A stretch of 64,000 nucleotides of DNA from Gracilimonas sp. (GTDB lineage: Bacteria; Bacteroidota; Rhodothermia; Balneolales; Balneolaceae). The DNA lies in assembly GCA_022450045.1 (NCBI GenBank), contig JAKURD010000004.1, positions 62,001 through 126,000 of the forward strand. Reading direction: 5' to 3'. The position numbers and the translations under genes are program-made. Below the pieces are notes generated by a model. That model was not told where the DNA came from and made no database searches. It saw nothing but the letters and a program-made list of their open reading frames with translations. Positions within the stretch are counted from its first letter, which is position 1. Each line of letters begins with the position of its first letter. This document shows positions 7,789-16,363 of the stretch, one piece after another.

Positions 7789-8653
7789 TCTCTGGATCTC
7801 AAATTCCTATGCAAAAATTAACCTTGGGCTGAATGTGCTCGAAAAGCTCGACAGTGGATATCATGCTATCGAATCCGGTTTTTGCTTTATCGAATGGAAT
7901 GATCGGTTTGAGGTAAAACCGGGCCGCATGCATCTGGAAATGAGTGATCCGAAAATCCCGGTGGATGAGACTAATCTTATTGTAAAAGCCATTCGGTTGC
8001 TTCAGCAAGATGCCGGATTAAAAGACGAGTATAATATTAAGGTGGAGAAGAACATCCCTTCCGGGGCAGGTTTAGGCGGAGGGAGCAGCAATGCTGCAAC
8101 TACCCTGAGAATGATGAATAAGATTGCCAACCTGGGGTTGACGCAGAATGACCTGATCGAGTTTGGAAAGAAACTTGGAGCCGATGTCCCCTTTTTCATT
8201 AAAGGGGAACCGGGTTTTGCAACCGGACTTGGACACGAGATTGAGGAGCTTGATATTCAACCGGATGCATGGATCGTAACGGTCTATCCAAATATTGAAA
8301 GCAGCACGGCGGAAGCCTATCAAATATGTGAATCAAATCCTGAGCCGGAGTTTTCCCTTAAAAACGTATTGCTGGAAGAGGAGCCGGAAGAGTGGCGGTA
8401 CCTCCTCATAAATGAGCTGGAAAAGGTTGTTTTTCCGCGGCTTCATTTAGTAGGAAACCTGAAAGATCAGCTTTACGAATTTGGCGCGGAATATGCCAGT
8501 ATGAGTGGAAGCGGTTCCAGTGTTTTTGGCATTTTTGTGCAGGATTTTGTTGCTATTAACGCGTATGAGTCGTTTCATAAACTCGGATTTCCTGCGAACC
8601 TAACCAGGCCAAAATTTGAGCCAGATCAGGGAATTTATTTAAAGGATGATTGA
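7781..8653 (+). CDS. ispE: 4-diphosphocytidyl-2-C-methyl-D-erythritol kinase
   Basis: A GHMP kinase of 290 residues, the fourth enzyme of the MEP isoprenoid pathway, which phosphorylates CDP-methylerythritol with ATP. The N-terminus SYAKINLGLNV holds the catalytic Lys. IPSGAGLGGGSSNAATTL is the glycine-rich ATP loop, DVPFF holds the catalytic Asp, and MSGSGSSVFGIF is the third GHMP motif. Length is normal. It overlaps the cca gene by 8 bases and is followed by a hairpin before glgP. Confidence 0.93.
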   Translation: MADLWISNSYAKINLGLNVLEKLDSGYHAIESGFCFIEWNDRFEVKPGRMHLEMSDPKIPVDETNLIVKAIRLLQQDAGLKDEYNIKVEKNIPSGAGLGGGSSNAATTLRMMNKIANLGLTQNDLIEFGKKLGADVPFFIKGEPGFATGLGHEIEELDIQPDAWIVTVYPNIESSTAEAYQICESNPEPEFSLKNVLLEEEPEEWRYLLINELEKVVFPRLHLVGNLKDQLYEFGAEYASMSGSGSSVFGIFVQDFVAINAYESFHKLGFPANLTRPKFEPDQGIYLKDD

Positions 8654-8661
8654 AGATTGAG

Positions 8662-8724
8662 AGTTGATAGAGTGACAGTTGATGTTGCCCGTAATTTGAT
8701 AAGGGGAATATCACCCTATCAACT
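8662..8724. repeat. Inverted repeat between ispE and glgP
   Basis: AGTTGATAGAGTG (8662-8674) pairs with CACCCTATCAACT (8712-8724), 12 of 13 positions. A second GTTGAT/ATCAAC element is nested, so several pairings are possible. It lies 9 bases after the ispE stop and about 50 before glgP, and may end ispE transcripts or protect their 3' ends. There is no clear T-tract. Confidence 0.5.
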
Positions 8725-8774
8725 TTCAACTATCATTCCCTCCTAAAAGACTATATAGATCAGAGAAAAGAATT

Positions 8775-11249
8775 ATGAATAAGAAAAAATCAACGAATGT
8801 GAATATCCGCTCCGGAATGGACAAAGAGTCACTTCGCGAAGACATTAAATTGCATTTACGTCACACCCTGGCAAAAGATGAATATTCAACCACAAGCTGG
8901 GATAAATATCAGAGCGTGGCACTAACCATCATGGACCGGCTCAACGACCGGTTGCTAAAAACACAGCAGCATTATTATAAGACCGATGCCAAGCGGGTGT
9001 ACTATCTATCAATGGAATACCTGATCGGGCGTTTGCTGGATAACATGCTGGTGAACCTCAATGTTCGTGACTTGGTTGCCGAGGCACTTGATGATCTGGA
9101 TCTTTCCTATGAAAATATCCGGGATCAGGAGTGGGATGCCGGACTTGGAAACGGAGGACTTGGAAGACTTGCAGCTTGTTTTTTGGATTCAATGGCAACG
9201 CTGGGAATTCCCGCGATAGGACATGGAATTCGATATGATTACGGAATTTTCTATCAAAAAATTCAAGACGGTTTTCAGATAGAGCGCCCCGATCTATGGC
9301 TTAAATACGGCAATCCATGGGATATCGTTCGGCCTAAAGTTCAGTACTCCGTAGAGTTTTATGGGAATCAGGCGGCGGTAAACGGAAGTAACGGAGACGC
9401 CCGCTATGCGTGGGAAAATACGCATCGCGTGAAAGCAGTTGCTTACGACACGCCCATCCCCGGATATGACAACGGAATCGTCAATTATCTTCGTTTATGG
9501 AAAGCGGAATCGTCTTCATCCATTGACCTGAAGAGCTTCAATCAGGGGCAATACATTGATGCCGTCAAGGAGAATCAGCTCGAGCAGAATATTTCCCGCG
9601 TGCTATATCCGAATGATAAAGTTTTTGTAGGGCAGGAATTGAGATTGAAGCAGGAGTATTTCCTTGTGTCAGCCTCCATGCAGGATATCATCCGGCGCTT
9701 TAAAAAGCAGTATTCTGATTTCACCAAATTCCCCGAAAAAGTATCTATTCAATGCAACGATACCCATCCAAATTTGGCAATTCCGGAATTGATGCGTTAC
9801 CTCTTGGATGAGGAACACATGGATTGGGATAAAGCCTGGGATATCACGGTAGATACCATGGCTTATACCAATCACACCTTATTGCCGGAAGCATTGGAAA
9901 AATGGCCGGTTTCGCTGTTGAGGAATTTGTTGCCACGGCACCTAAATATTATTTATGAAATTAACCGGCGCTTCCTGGATGATGTGAAGGTAAAGTTAGG
10001 GAATGATAAAAATCGTCAGAGTCGAATGAGCATTATAAGTGATGATGAACATCCGGTGGTTCACATGGCACATCTGGGAATTGTTGGAGCGAGAAAAGTG
10101 AACGGGGTGGCAGCTATGCACTCACGTTTGCTGAAGAACTCTATGTTCAAAGATTTCGATAAGATGTATCCCGATAAATTCACCAATAAGACGAATGGAA
10201 TTACTCCACGCCGCTGGCTGAAACAATCTAATCAGGAGTTAGCAGATCTGATCTCTGATAAAATTGGGGATGATTGGATCACCGACCTGGATAAGTTGAA
10301 GAAGCTCAATAAGTTTGCGGACGACAAAAAATTCCGCGATGAGTTTGCTGATATCAAGCTTGAGAATAAAAAACAGCTGGCAAAATACATCAAAGAGCAT
10401 AACGACCTGGATGTAGATCCTAACTCCATGTTCGATATTCAAATCAAAAGAATTCACGAGTACAAACGTCAGCTTATGGCGGCGCTGCATGTTATTACTC
10501 TGTATAACCGACTCAAAGAAAACCCCGACCGGGATATGTCACCACGGACGGTGATCTTTGCAGGAAAAGCGGCCCCTGGTTATACTATGGCCAAACTTCA
10601 CATTAAGCTGATCAACAGTATTGCGGAAGTAGTGAATAACGACCCGGAAGTGAATAAAAAGCTGAAGTGTGTATTCCTTCAGAATTACAGCGTTACCCTT
10701 GCTGAAAAACTGATCCCTGCAGCAAATCTTTCCGAACAAATTTCAACGGCCGGCATGGAAGCATCTGGAACCGGAAACATGAAATTTGCCCTGAACGGAG
10801 CGCTTACTATCGGGACACTCGATGGGGCAAACGTGGAGATCAAAGAAGAAGTAGGCGATGAAAATATATTCATCTTTGGACTGGAGGAAGAGGAGATCGA
10901 TCAGCTTCGCAGAGAGGGGTATAATCCCTGGGATTATTACAATGCCAATAAAGAACTGAAAGAAGCGCTTGATCAAATTCGCGAAGGCTACTTTAGCAAC
11001 GGAGACAAAGAACTGTTTGAACCCATCATCAATGCGCTGCTTCATGAAGGCGATTACTTTATGGTTCTTGCCGATTACGAAGCCTACGTAAATAAACAGG
11101 ATGAAGTATCGGAAGCTTTTAAAGATCAGGATGAGTGGAACCGTAAGGCGATCTTAAATACCGCTAACATCGGCAAGTTCTCCAGCGACCGTACCATCAA
11201 CGACTACAATGATGAGATCTGGAAAGCTCCAAAGACAAGTTTGAAGTAA
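8775..11249 (+). CDS. glgP: Glycogen/maltodextrin phosphorylase (GT35)
   Basis: An 824-residue phosphorylase that releases glucose-1-phosphate from alpha-1,4-glucans using pyridoxal phosphate. Diagnostic segments are RVYYLSMEYLIGRLL near the N-terminus, GNGGLGRLAACFLDS in the active site, PRRWLKQSNQELA, VFAGKAAPGY (phosphate region), and EASGTGNMKFALNG with the PLP-binding Lys, followed by LTIGTLDGANVEI. Length matches bacterial GlgP/MalP. It forms a likely single-gene unit. The rest of the glycogen genes (malQ, glgB, GT5) lie 30 kb away on the other strand. Confidence 0.95.
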   Translation: MNKKKSTNVNIRSGMDKESLREDIKLHLRHTLAKDEYSTTSWDKYQSVALTIMDRLNDRLLKTQQHYYKTDAKRVYYLSMEYLIGRLLDNMLVNLNVRDLVAEALDDLDLSYENIRDQEWDAGLGNGGLGRLAACFLDSMATLGIPAIGHGIRYDYGIFYQKIQDGFQIERPDLWLKYGNPWDIVRPKVQYSVEFYGNQAAVNGSNGDARYAWENTHRVKAVAYDTPIPGYDNGIVNYLRLWKAESSSSIDLKSFNQGQYIDAVKENQLEQNISRVLYPNDKVFVGQELRLKQEYFLVSASMQDIIRRFKKQYSDFTKFPEKVSIQCNDTHPNLAIPELMRYLLDEEHMDWDKAWDITVDTMAYTNHTLLPEALEKWPVSLLRNLLPRHLNIIYEINRRFLDDVKVKLGNDKNRQSRMSIISDDEHPVVHMAHLGIVGARKVNGVAAMHSRLLKNSMFKDFDKMYPDKFTNKTNGITPRRWLKQSNQELADLISDKIGDDWITDLDKLKKLNKFADDKKFRDEFADIKLENKKQLAKYIKEHNDLDVDPNSMFDIQIKRIHEYKRQLMAALHVITLYNRLKENPDRDMSPRTVIFAGKAAPGYTMAKLHIKLINSIAEVVNNDPEVNKKLKCVFLQNYSVTLAEKLIPAANLSEQISTAGMEASGTGNMKFALNGALTIGTLDGANVEIKEEVGDENIFIFGLEEEEIDQLRREGYNPWDYYNANKELKEALDQIREGYFSNGDKELFEPIINALLHEGDYFMVLADYEAYVNKQDEVSEAFKDQDEWNRKAILNTANIGKFSSDRTINDYNDEIWKAPKTSLK

Positions 11250-11252
11250 AGG

Positions 11253-11348
11253 CACTTGGCTCCAACGCAAAGCGGGTAGAATCAGACGCGTGTAGTTCTG
11301 TCATAGAAACATACACTGGTTCCGCACGTTTTGTGTTGGAGCCAATTA
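11253..11348. repeat. Long imperfect palindrome after glgP
   Basis: TTGGCTCCAACGCAAA (11256-11271) pairs with TTTTGTGTTGGAGCCAA (11329-11345) with few mismatches; inside it GCGGG pairs with TCCGC, leaving an ACGT-containing bulge, and GTGTA pairs with TACAC. It contains GGTTCCG, as does the arm of the palindrome at 4243. It could act as a terminator for glgP or be another attC-like structure. Confidence 0.5.
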
Positions 11349-11360
11349 TGGAAAGATTAG

Positions 11361-11516
11361 TGTTGAGTCATGTATGAAATGCCGGCAAGAGGTTGCAACC
11401 CCTTGTCGTTTACACCCTGCCTTCACCAGCCTGCTCACAATATGTACCTATCCCTATTAGGAGTGGGGAAACAGGTAACCACCAACTGCCATTCTACACG
11501 GCAACTGAACATGGAC
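11361..11516 (+). repeat. Dispersed repeat copy A (about 155 bp)
   Basis: This stretch aligns, with some gaps, to the reverse complement of 51777-51935. Shared blocks include GAGTCATNTATG, AATGNCGGCAAG, GGTTGCAA, CTTGTCG, ACAGGTAACCANCAACTG and CGGCAACTGAACATNGACA. A palindromic core CAAGAGGTTGCAACCCCTTG is at 11386-11405. Two diverged copies 40 kb apart in opposite orientation indicate an interspersed repeat family. Confidence 0.7.
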
Positions 11517-11567
11517 TTGACACTAATTGATCACACCGGTTAATTTATTTTGACTGGTTTCATATTG

Positions 11568-11597
11568 AGAGGTCAGCCATTGGTTGGCCTCTTTTTT
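11568..11597 (+). terminator. Rho-independent terminator with no obvious gene before it
   Basis: AGAGGTCAGCC pairs with GGTTGGCCTCT (some G-U pairs) around a short loop and is followed by six Ts (11592-11597). The nearest upstream plus-strand gene is glgP, about 320 bases away, so this may end a long glgP 3' UTR or a small RNA. Confidence 0.6.
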
Positions 11598-11840
11598 ATT
11601 GGTAACCGTATTACCGCTCAGTTGCTTAATGAAATTCAAAGCCTCTTCATCAATAGAAACAGCTTTTGGTTGAAAAATGCGGCATCCCGAAAAACCAATG
11701 AGACGAAAAGTAATAGAAAGAAGGTATATCTCATGACAGGAGTATTTGTTTTTATTATGCTTAGATTTATGTAATTTTCTAAAAAGTTTCCGTTAGAATT
11801 ATTAATCGGAAAAGCTTAATGATTTATTAAAGTAATCCAT

Positions 11841-11848
11841 TACATTTG
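11841..11848 (+). promoter_or_regulatory. -7 box TACATTTG directly before mscS
   Basis: TACATTTG fits TAnnTTTG and ends only 5 bases before the ATG at 11854, which would give a leaderless or nearly leaderless transcript if it is used. Confidence 0.4.
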
Positions 11849-11853
11849 GGGCT

Positions 11854-12873
11854 ATGAGCCAATTACCTATAACTAACACACAATTAGATTCTCTTTCCGC
11901 AGATAGTGCAGGTTCTATCATTTCTGCAGATTCTGCATTTCAGATACCAAATCCATCCGACTATACCATTTCTGATACTTTTCAGTACATCTGGGATCTG
12001 TTACAGGTACAACTTTTCAGTATTCAGAATAACCCGGTTACTTTTTTGAAGCTGATCAGCTTTATCATTCTGTTGATTGGATTTTCGTTTTTAGCTTCTT
12101 TTATAAAACGCGTGCTTAATAACCGAATTCTGCCTCGATTTGTAAATGACAGCGGGCTACGTTACACGCTCTCGCGAATGTCGCAATACATTATTGTTGT
12201 AATAGGCGTATTTATTTCTTTTCAGTTCCTGGGAATCAATATGACCGGGCTGGCGGTTATTTTTGGTTTCCTTTCTGTTGGTATCGGTTTTGGTCTTCAG
12301 AATGTAACATCCAATTTTATCTCCGGTTTGATCGTGCTTTTTGAACGCCCCATAAGTGTGGGAGATCGTGTTTCAGTGAGTGACATTGAAGGAGATATTG
12401 AGGAGATCAACATAAGATCTACCACAGTTAAAACCTTGGATAACATCTCGATCATTGTACCTAATTCGGAATTTGTTTCCAGGAATGTGATCAACTTCTC
12501 TCATGGAGATACCACGTACAGGTTAAGTATAGACGTTGGAGTTTCATATTCTTCAGATCTGGATAAAGTATTGAAGGCCTTAAATGAAGTGGCTGAAGAG
12601 AGCAAAGACGTGCTAAAAAATCCTAAGCATGATGTTCACCTCAGGTCGTTTGGCGACTCTTCTTGGGATATGAAATTACTGGTATGGGTACCGGATGTGA
12701 AAAAGCGATATCAGGTTCAGAATGAATTGAATCAGGCTATAGTCAGAAAATTTGCTGAATTTGAGATCGAGATTCCCTTCCCGCAAAGAGATCTTCATGT
12801 CCGTTCCGGTTTAGATATAGGAGAAAGAGAGGCAAAACACGGATCTGAGGATTCAGATACAAGTGAAAAATGA
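11854..12873 (+). CDS. Small-conductance mechanosensitive channel, MscS family
   Basis: A 339-residue inner-membrane channel that opens on hypo-osmotic shock. Residues 1-50 are a polar Ser/Asp-rich leader. Membrane helices lie near 68-88, 110-130 and 135-165. The pore helix and gate are at GLAVIFGFLSVGIGFGLQNV, followed by the MscS signature FISGLIVLFERPISVGDRV. The cytoplasmic beta domain reads GDIEEINIRSTTVKTLDN and IIVPNSEFVSRNVINFS, and the C-terminal alpha/beta domain ends near FEIEIPFPQRDLHVRSG. Length is slightly above the E. coli channel because of the N-terminal leader. It is a single-gene unit. Confidence 0.93.
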   Translation: MSQLPITNTQLDSLSADSAGSIISADSAFQIPNPSDYTISDTFQYIWDLLQVQLFSIQNNPVTFLKLISFIILLIGFSFLASFIKRVLNNRILPRFVNDSGLRYTLSRMSQYIIVVIGVFISFQFLGINMTGLAVIFGFLSVGIGFGLQNVTSNFISGLIVLFERPISVGDRVSVSDIEGDIEEINIRSTTVKTLDNISIIVPNSEFVSRNVINFSHGDTTYRLSIDVGVSYSSDLDKVLKALNEVAEESKDVLKNPKHDVHLRSFGDSSWDMKLLVWVPDVKKRYQVQNELNQAIVRKFAEFEIEIPFPQRDLHVRSGLDIGEREAKHGSEDSDTSEK

Positions 12874-13001
12874 CGGGATCAGGGAAAGCTCAATTCAAGC
12901 TTGAGATGCACACCGTCTCAATACATAAAGAGAAAGGAGAAGCTGCCTGAATCAGGATTTACTGTAGGTTGAAAATGAGCTTTAAGCCTACTATCTATCA
13001 G

Positions 13002-14369
13002 TTATTCAAAAAAGATATTCCCACGTTTTAGTCGAATAGGGTCATCTAATTTTTTAATAAATAAGGGGGCAGATAGTTTTGCAGGAGGCTCCTCCCCACC
13101 TGCAATAAGCTGAATTGCTTTTGCAAGCATAACATCGGTAGTGTCCCCTACCGCTTTAAGTTCAAGGATGTTTTCTTCAATGGCATGGTCGGGTGCCAGT
13201 CCATCTCTAAAATCGGAAAAGCCAGCAGCGTTGGAATACTTAAGGGTCACCGGTACAACGGCATAGTTGTTTGGAGGATTGGCATTCTCTCCCGTCAATA
13301 CATAGGAACCATAAAATTTACCAAAAGTAGGAGTTCCGATGGAGATCACATCCATATACGGGGTTAACCCGTTGATCAATAATTCACTGGCAGAAGCAGA
13401 CGAGGATGTGGTCAAAAAGTACACCCGGTCTAAATTCAAATTATTGGGATCATCAGAAAATCGAGCAACCAGGTTAGGTGAGTCCAAACCCTCATTTTGT
13501 ATGTAATAGTTTTCGAGATTTTCATTGTATTCATACCGTACGAATACTTCTTCATTTGAAGTTACGGATGGTGGGGCCAAGGCATTCGCAAAATTCGTAG
13601 CAGCTGTGATTCTTCCACCCGGATTATATCGAAGGTCTATAACAAGCTCATTTACCCCTGCACTTTTAAAATCGGAGATTACATTATCCACACTTTCTAT
13701 AAACTGATCATTTTCTCCGGTTAAAAAACGTGCATAAAGTACATACCCGATCTTGGTTCCGTTTTTTTCAATGATGTCAGAGTAAACCACCGGGTCTAAG
13801 TTCAGTTCACCTTTGGTTAATTCAATGGTTTCAGTTTCAACCAGAGTATTTTGCGAGGAATCGTATTCAGCAAGCGTGTAAGTTGTTGTTGGCGACTCAT
13901 CATAGTAGAGATCAAGATAGTTTGTAGTATTTATCACTTGTCCGTTGATCTTAATAATGAGATCACCTCGTTCAATGCCCGCTTCTTTTGCCGGCGAATT
14001 CGGGTACGAAAACTCAACAACGATAAAGACATTATTGGAATTGGAAAAGCGACCAAAATAAGGTGAAAAACCGGCGGTAAAGGAAGAACCATTCAGTTCC
14101 TGCAACAGAGTTTGGGCATCATCGGAATAGTAGGAAAACTCATCCGTAGGCTCCAGCATGGAATTAAAAAAAACAGTGGTCGATATTGTCACGTTTGGCT
14201 CTTCGGGCACTCTCTCATTCCAAAAATAGTACAGCTCCATATTTTGATGTATCCAGCTGTTGATCTCAAAAATTTCCTCTTCATCGTTTCCCGAAGGATT
14301 GTCTTTACAGCCTGAGGCCAGAAGAAGGGTAGAAAATAAAAGGGAAAAGAGTAATATTCTGAATTGCAT
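13002..14369 (-). CDS. S41-family C-terminal processing peptidase-like lipoprotein with PDZ domain
   Basis: A 455-residue secreted protein. The signal peptide ends in lipobox LASGC, placing the lipid on Cys21. A central PDZ domain (about residues 115-170, containing PAKEAGIERGDLIIKING) is followed by the S41 catalytic fold: VIDLRYNPGGR, then SSSASASELLINGL with the nucleophilic Ser (near residue 325) and PTFGK with the partner Lys (near 350). The Ser-Lys dyad appears complete. It is the last gene of the beta-barrel/HU/SPOR/ExbBD/TonB operon, 31 bases after tonB, suggesting periplasmic envelope processing. The substrate is unknown. Confidence 0.85.
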   Translation of the reverse strand: MQFRILLFSLLFSTLLLASGCKDNPSGNDEEEIFEINSWIHQNMELYYFWNERVPEEPNVTISTTVFFNSMLEPTDEFSYYSDDAQTLLQELNGSSFTAGFSPYFGRFSNSNNVFIVVEFSYPNSPAKEAGIERGDLIIKINGQVINTTNYLDLYYDESPTTTYTLAEYDSSQNTLVETETIELTKGELNLDPVVYSDIIEKNGTKIGYVLYARFLTGENDQFIESVDNVISDFKSAGVNELVIDLRYNPGGRITAATNFANALAPPSVTSNEEVFVRYEYNENLENYYIQNEGLDSPNLVARFSDDPNNLNLDRVYFLTTSSSASASELLINGLTPYMDVISIGTPTFGKFYGSYVLTGENANPPNNYAVVPVTLKYSNAAGFSDFRDGLAPDHAIEENILELKAVGDTTDVMLAKAIQLIAGGEEPPAKLSAPLFIKKLDDPIRLKRGNIFFE

Positions 14370-14400
14370 GTTAAACCGCTTATTGGGTTGGTGTTATCGA

Positions 14401-15222
14401 TCAGTCAAACACAAAACGGAAAGTGATTGTGCCCCACTGTGTTTGCTGAGGAACTCCGCCTGGTAATCTTGAAAAGCGCCATGTTCTGAGCGTACTCATC
14501 ACTTCTCTTTCTAATTCCGGGTTCATCTTTCGCAGGGGAATGACCCGTCCTACGGTACCGTCGGGGCGAACTTCAAATCGTACCGTAATAACAGCTTCGG
14601 AATTAGAGGAATTTTCGGGAAGAGGTTGAATCATAGGGGCACGGTCAAGATCTCCTTCCCATTTCAATTCGTAAGGCGAGGCCTTTTCCTCATCATTGCC
14701 GATTCCCTGATCCGAGTTGATGTCTCCTCTTGCTCCGTCCACGTCACCGCTTTCATCAGCGCCCTCTGTAACGGTTTCATTTTCCCGGGCAACAGGGGGA
14801 ATTTCTACTTCCTCTTCTTGTGGTTCTGTCTCTTGTTGAGTGGGGTCAATTTGTTCGGTTTCCGGGGTATTTACTACTTCCGCATCCACTTCTTCTACCT
14901 GGTCGGTAAGATCAACCGGTTTTGTTTCTTCCTGAGTTTCTTGTTGAGGCGTATCCTCCGGTTCCGGAACTTCCTCAACAGGCTCTTCCGGTTCTGTTTC
15001 TGAAGGGTTGGGTCGCTGGGCTACTTCTTCATTCTGTACTTCTGAATATTCTGCTAATTGTCCGGTTTGGTACTCTCCGAATTCAACCTCAATATAGGAT
15101 GGACGAACATTACTGTTCATATCAAAAGTGTACAAGAGGGAAAGAATAAGCAAAACGGTATTCACCCCAAGAGTAACCTTAAGTGCGAAGCGGTCATCTG
15201 AAGTAAAATTATAACGTCCCAT
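14401..15222 (-). CDS. TonB-family energy transducer
   Basis: A 273-residue protein with one N-terminal membrane helix (about residues 14-33, LKVTLGVNTVLLILSLLYTF). A very acidic, Pro/Glu-rich linker follows (about 55-180) and spans the periplasm. The C-terminal TonB domain (about 205-273: VITVRFEVRPDGTVGRVIPL, then TLRTWRFSRLP) would contact outer-membrane receptors. It is encoded directly after exbB and exbD (4-base gap), so the three form one complex that uses the proton gradient. The linker is Glu-rich where E. coli TonB has Pro-Lys/Pro-Glu. Confidence 0.88.
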   Translation of the reverse strand: MGRYNFTSDDRFALKVTLGVNTVLLILSLLYTFDMNSNVRPSYIEVEFGEYQTGQLAEYSEVQNEEVAQRPNPSETEPEEPVEEVPEPEDTPQQETQEETKPVDLTDQVEEVDAEVVNTPETEQIDPTQQETEPQEEEVEIPPVARENETVTEGADESGDVDGARGDINSDQGIGNDEEKASPYELKWEGDLDRAPMIQPLPENSSNSEAVITVRFEVRPDGTVGRVIPLRKMNPELEREVMSTLRTWRFSRLPGGVPQQTQWGTITFRFVFD

Positions 15223-15226
15223 AATA

Positions 15227-15640
15227 TCAGGAGCCTTGTTCGGTAGCCATTATGATTCTAAGATTAAGAGCCTTGCTTATGTTCATCACGCGAACGGCGT
15301 CATCAACTTTAGCTTCTTTATCAGCCCTTAATACAACGGTGCCATCGGGCTTATTATTTCGCGCATTGCGAATGGCAGAAGCAAGGGAACCTCTTGCAGT
15401 GAGATCGCCATCCACATAAAACTCTCCTTCCTTTGTAACGGCAACAGAAATGAATTGAGAATCTGTGGCGGCACTGCTTTCAGCGCGGGGTACTTCAACC
15501 CGTATTCCAAAGTTAGTGACAAAGGAGGAGGTCAGCAGAAAAAAAATAAGCAGCAGAAGCACGATATCCGTCAACGACGACTGTGAAAACAGCGACAAAG
15601 GCGGAAGGCGTTTATCTCCTCTTCTAAAGTCTCTTGGCAT
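15227..15640 (-). CDS. exbD: ExbD/TolR-type biopolymer transport protein
   Basis: A 137-residue protein with one membrane helix near residues 21-43 (SLTDIVLLLLIFFLLTSSFV), where the Asp of LTDIV is the conserved proton-path residue of ExbD/TolR. A periplasmic domain follows (ISVAVTKEGEFYVDG, then GTVVLRADKEAKVDDAVRVM). It lies 2 bases after exbB and 4 before tonB. ExbD and TolR cannot be fully separated by sequence; the adjacent TonB-like gene favours ExbD. Confidence 0.9.
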   Translation of the reverse strand: MPRDFRRGDKRLPPLSLFSQSSLTDIVLLLLIFFLLTSSFVTNFGIRVEVPRAESSAATDSQFISVAVTKEGEFYVDGDLTARGSLASAIRNARNNKPDGTVVLRADKEAKVDDAVRVMNISKALNLRIIMATEQGS

Positions 15641-15642
15641 GG

Positions 15643-16350
15643 TTAATTATCTTCTTTTTTTGCAGGTGATTGTAACAGGTCAAGGAAATCAGCCGAGGCA
15701 TTTTCAAGCTCGAAGATCGAACGGTTGATCTTTCCTAACAGAAAGTTATAAAAGCCGTAAGCGATCAATCCTACTATAAGTCCGGCAGCGGTGGTGATCA
15801 ACGCTTCCCAAATACCTCCGGCCAAAACACTGGGGTTTACATTACCCTGCAAAGATTGAATGTCCATGAAGGCTTCGATCATACCGGTTACAGTTCCGGT
15901 AAAACCCAACAGGGGAGCAACACCGGCAATGGTAGCCAGCCAGTTCATGCGCTTTTCGAGGAAAAAGATCTCTTTCTTTCCTGCGTTATCAATGGCATCT
16001 TCAATATCTCGAATTGGGCGTCCCAAACGGCGAATTCCGGCCTTAATGATCCTGGAGATCGGTTTGTCAAATTCGTCACAATAACTGATGGCATTCGAGG
16101 CACCTCCCTTTCCTGATTTTAACATATTACCAATGGTTCCAAGGAACTTGTCCGGGTCAACATGAGATCGATTCAATGCCCTCCAGCGCTCTATGATCAC
16201 GTACATTGTGATCATAAAAAGAATGAATATCGGAATCATCAAAATTCCACCTTCAACCAGAAGGTCAAAAAAAGAAGTGGTTTCCTCCTGCATGGCCATG
16301 AGGGAGTCTGTGGCAGTTGTATCCTGCAAAAATATCAGCAATGGGTGCAT
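15643..16350 (-). CDS. exbB: ExbB/TolQ-type proton channel subunit
   Basis: A 235-residue protein of the MotA/TolQ/ExbB family with three membrane helices: about 28-52 (GGILMIPIFILFMITMYVII), about 136-160 (WLATIAGVAPLLGFTGTVTG, holding the conserved Gly/Pro/Thr of the pore) and about 180-205 (ITTAAGLIVGLIAYGFYNFL). It powers the TonB protein encoded two genes downstream. The N-terminal extension before helix 1 is short and polar. Confidence 0.92.
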   Translation of the reverse strand: MHPLLIFLQDTTATDSLMAMQEETTSFFDLLVEGGILMIPIFILFMITMYVIIERWRALNRSHVDPDKFLGTIGNMLKSGKGGASNAISYCDEFDKPISRIIKAGIRRLGRPIRDIEDAIDNAGKKEIFFLEKRMNWLATIAGVAPLLGFTGTVTGMIEAFMDIQSLQGNVNPSVLAGGIWEALITTAAGLIVGLIAYGFYNFLLGKINRSIFELENASADFLDLLQSPAKKEDN

Positions 16351-16363
16351 GTAGATGATGTAT

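Larger units (their letters stand above)
11250..11853. other. 600-bp gene-free stretch with palindrome, dispersed repeat and terminator
   Basis: No convincing gene is present; the one short open frame here (11550-11774) has no family features and crosses a terminator hairpin. The stretch holds a long imperfect palindrome (11253-11348), one copy of a dispersed repeat (11361-11516), a terminator-like hairpin (11568-11597) and the mscS promoter. Confidence 0.6.

Noticed and set aside
11550..11774. 74-residue plus-strand frame before mscS
   Set aside because: It crosses a terminator hairpin, has no family features and no recognisable ribosome-binding site.
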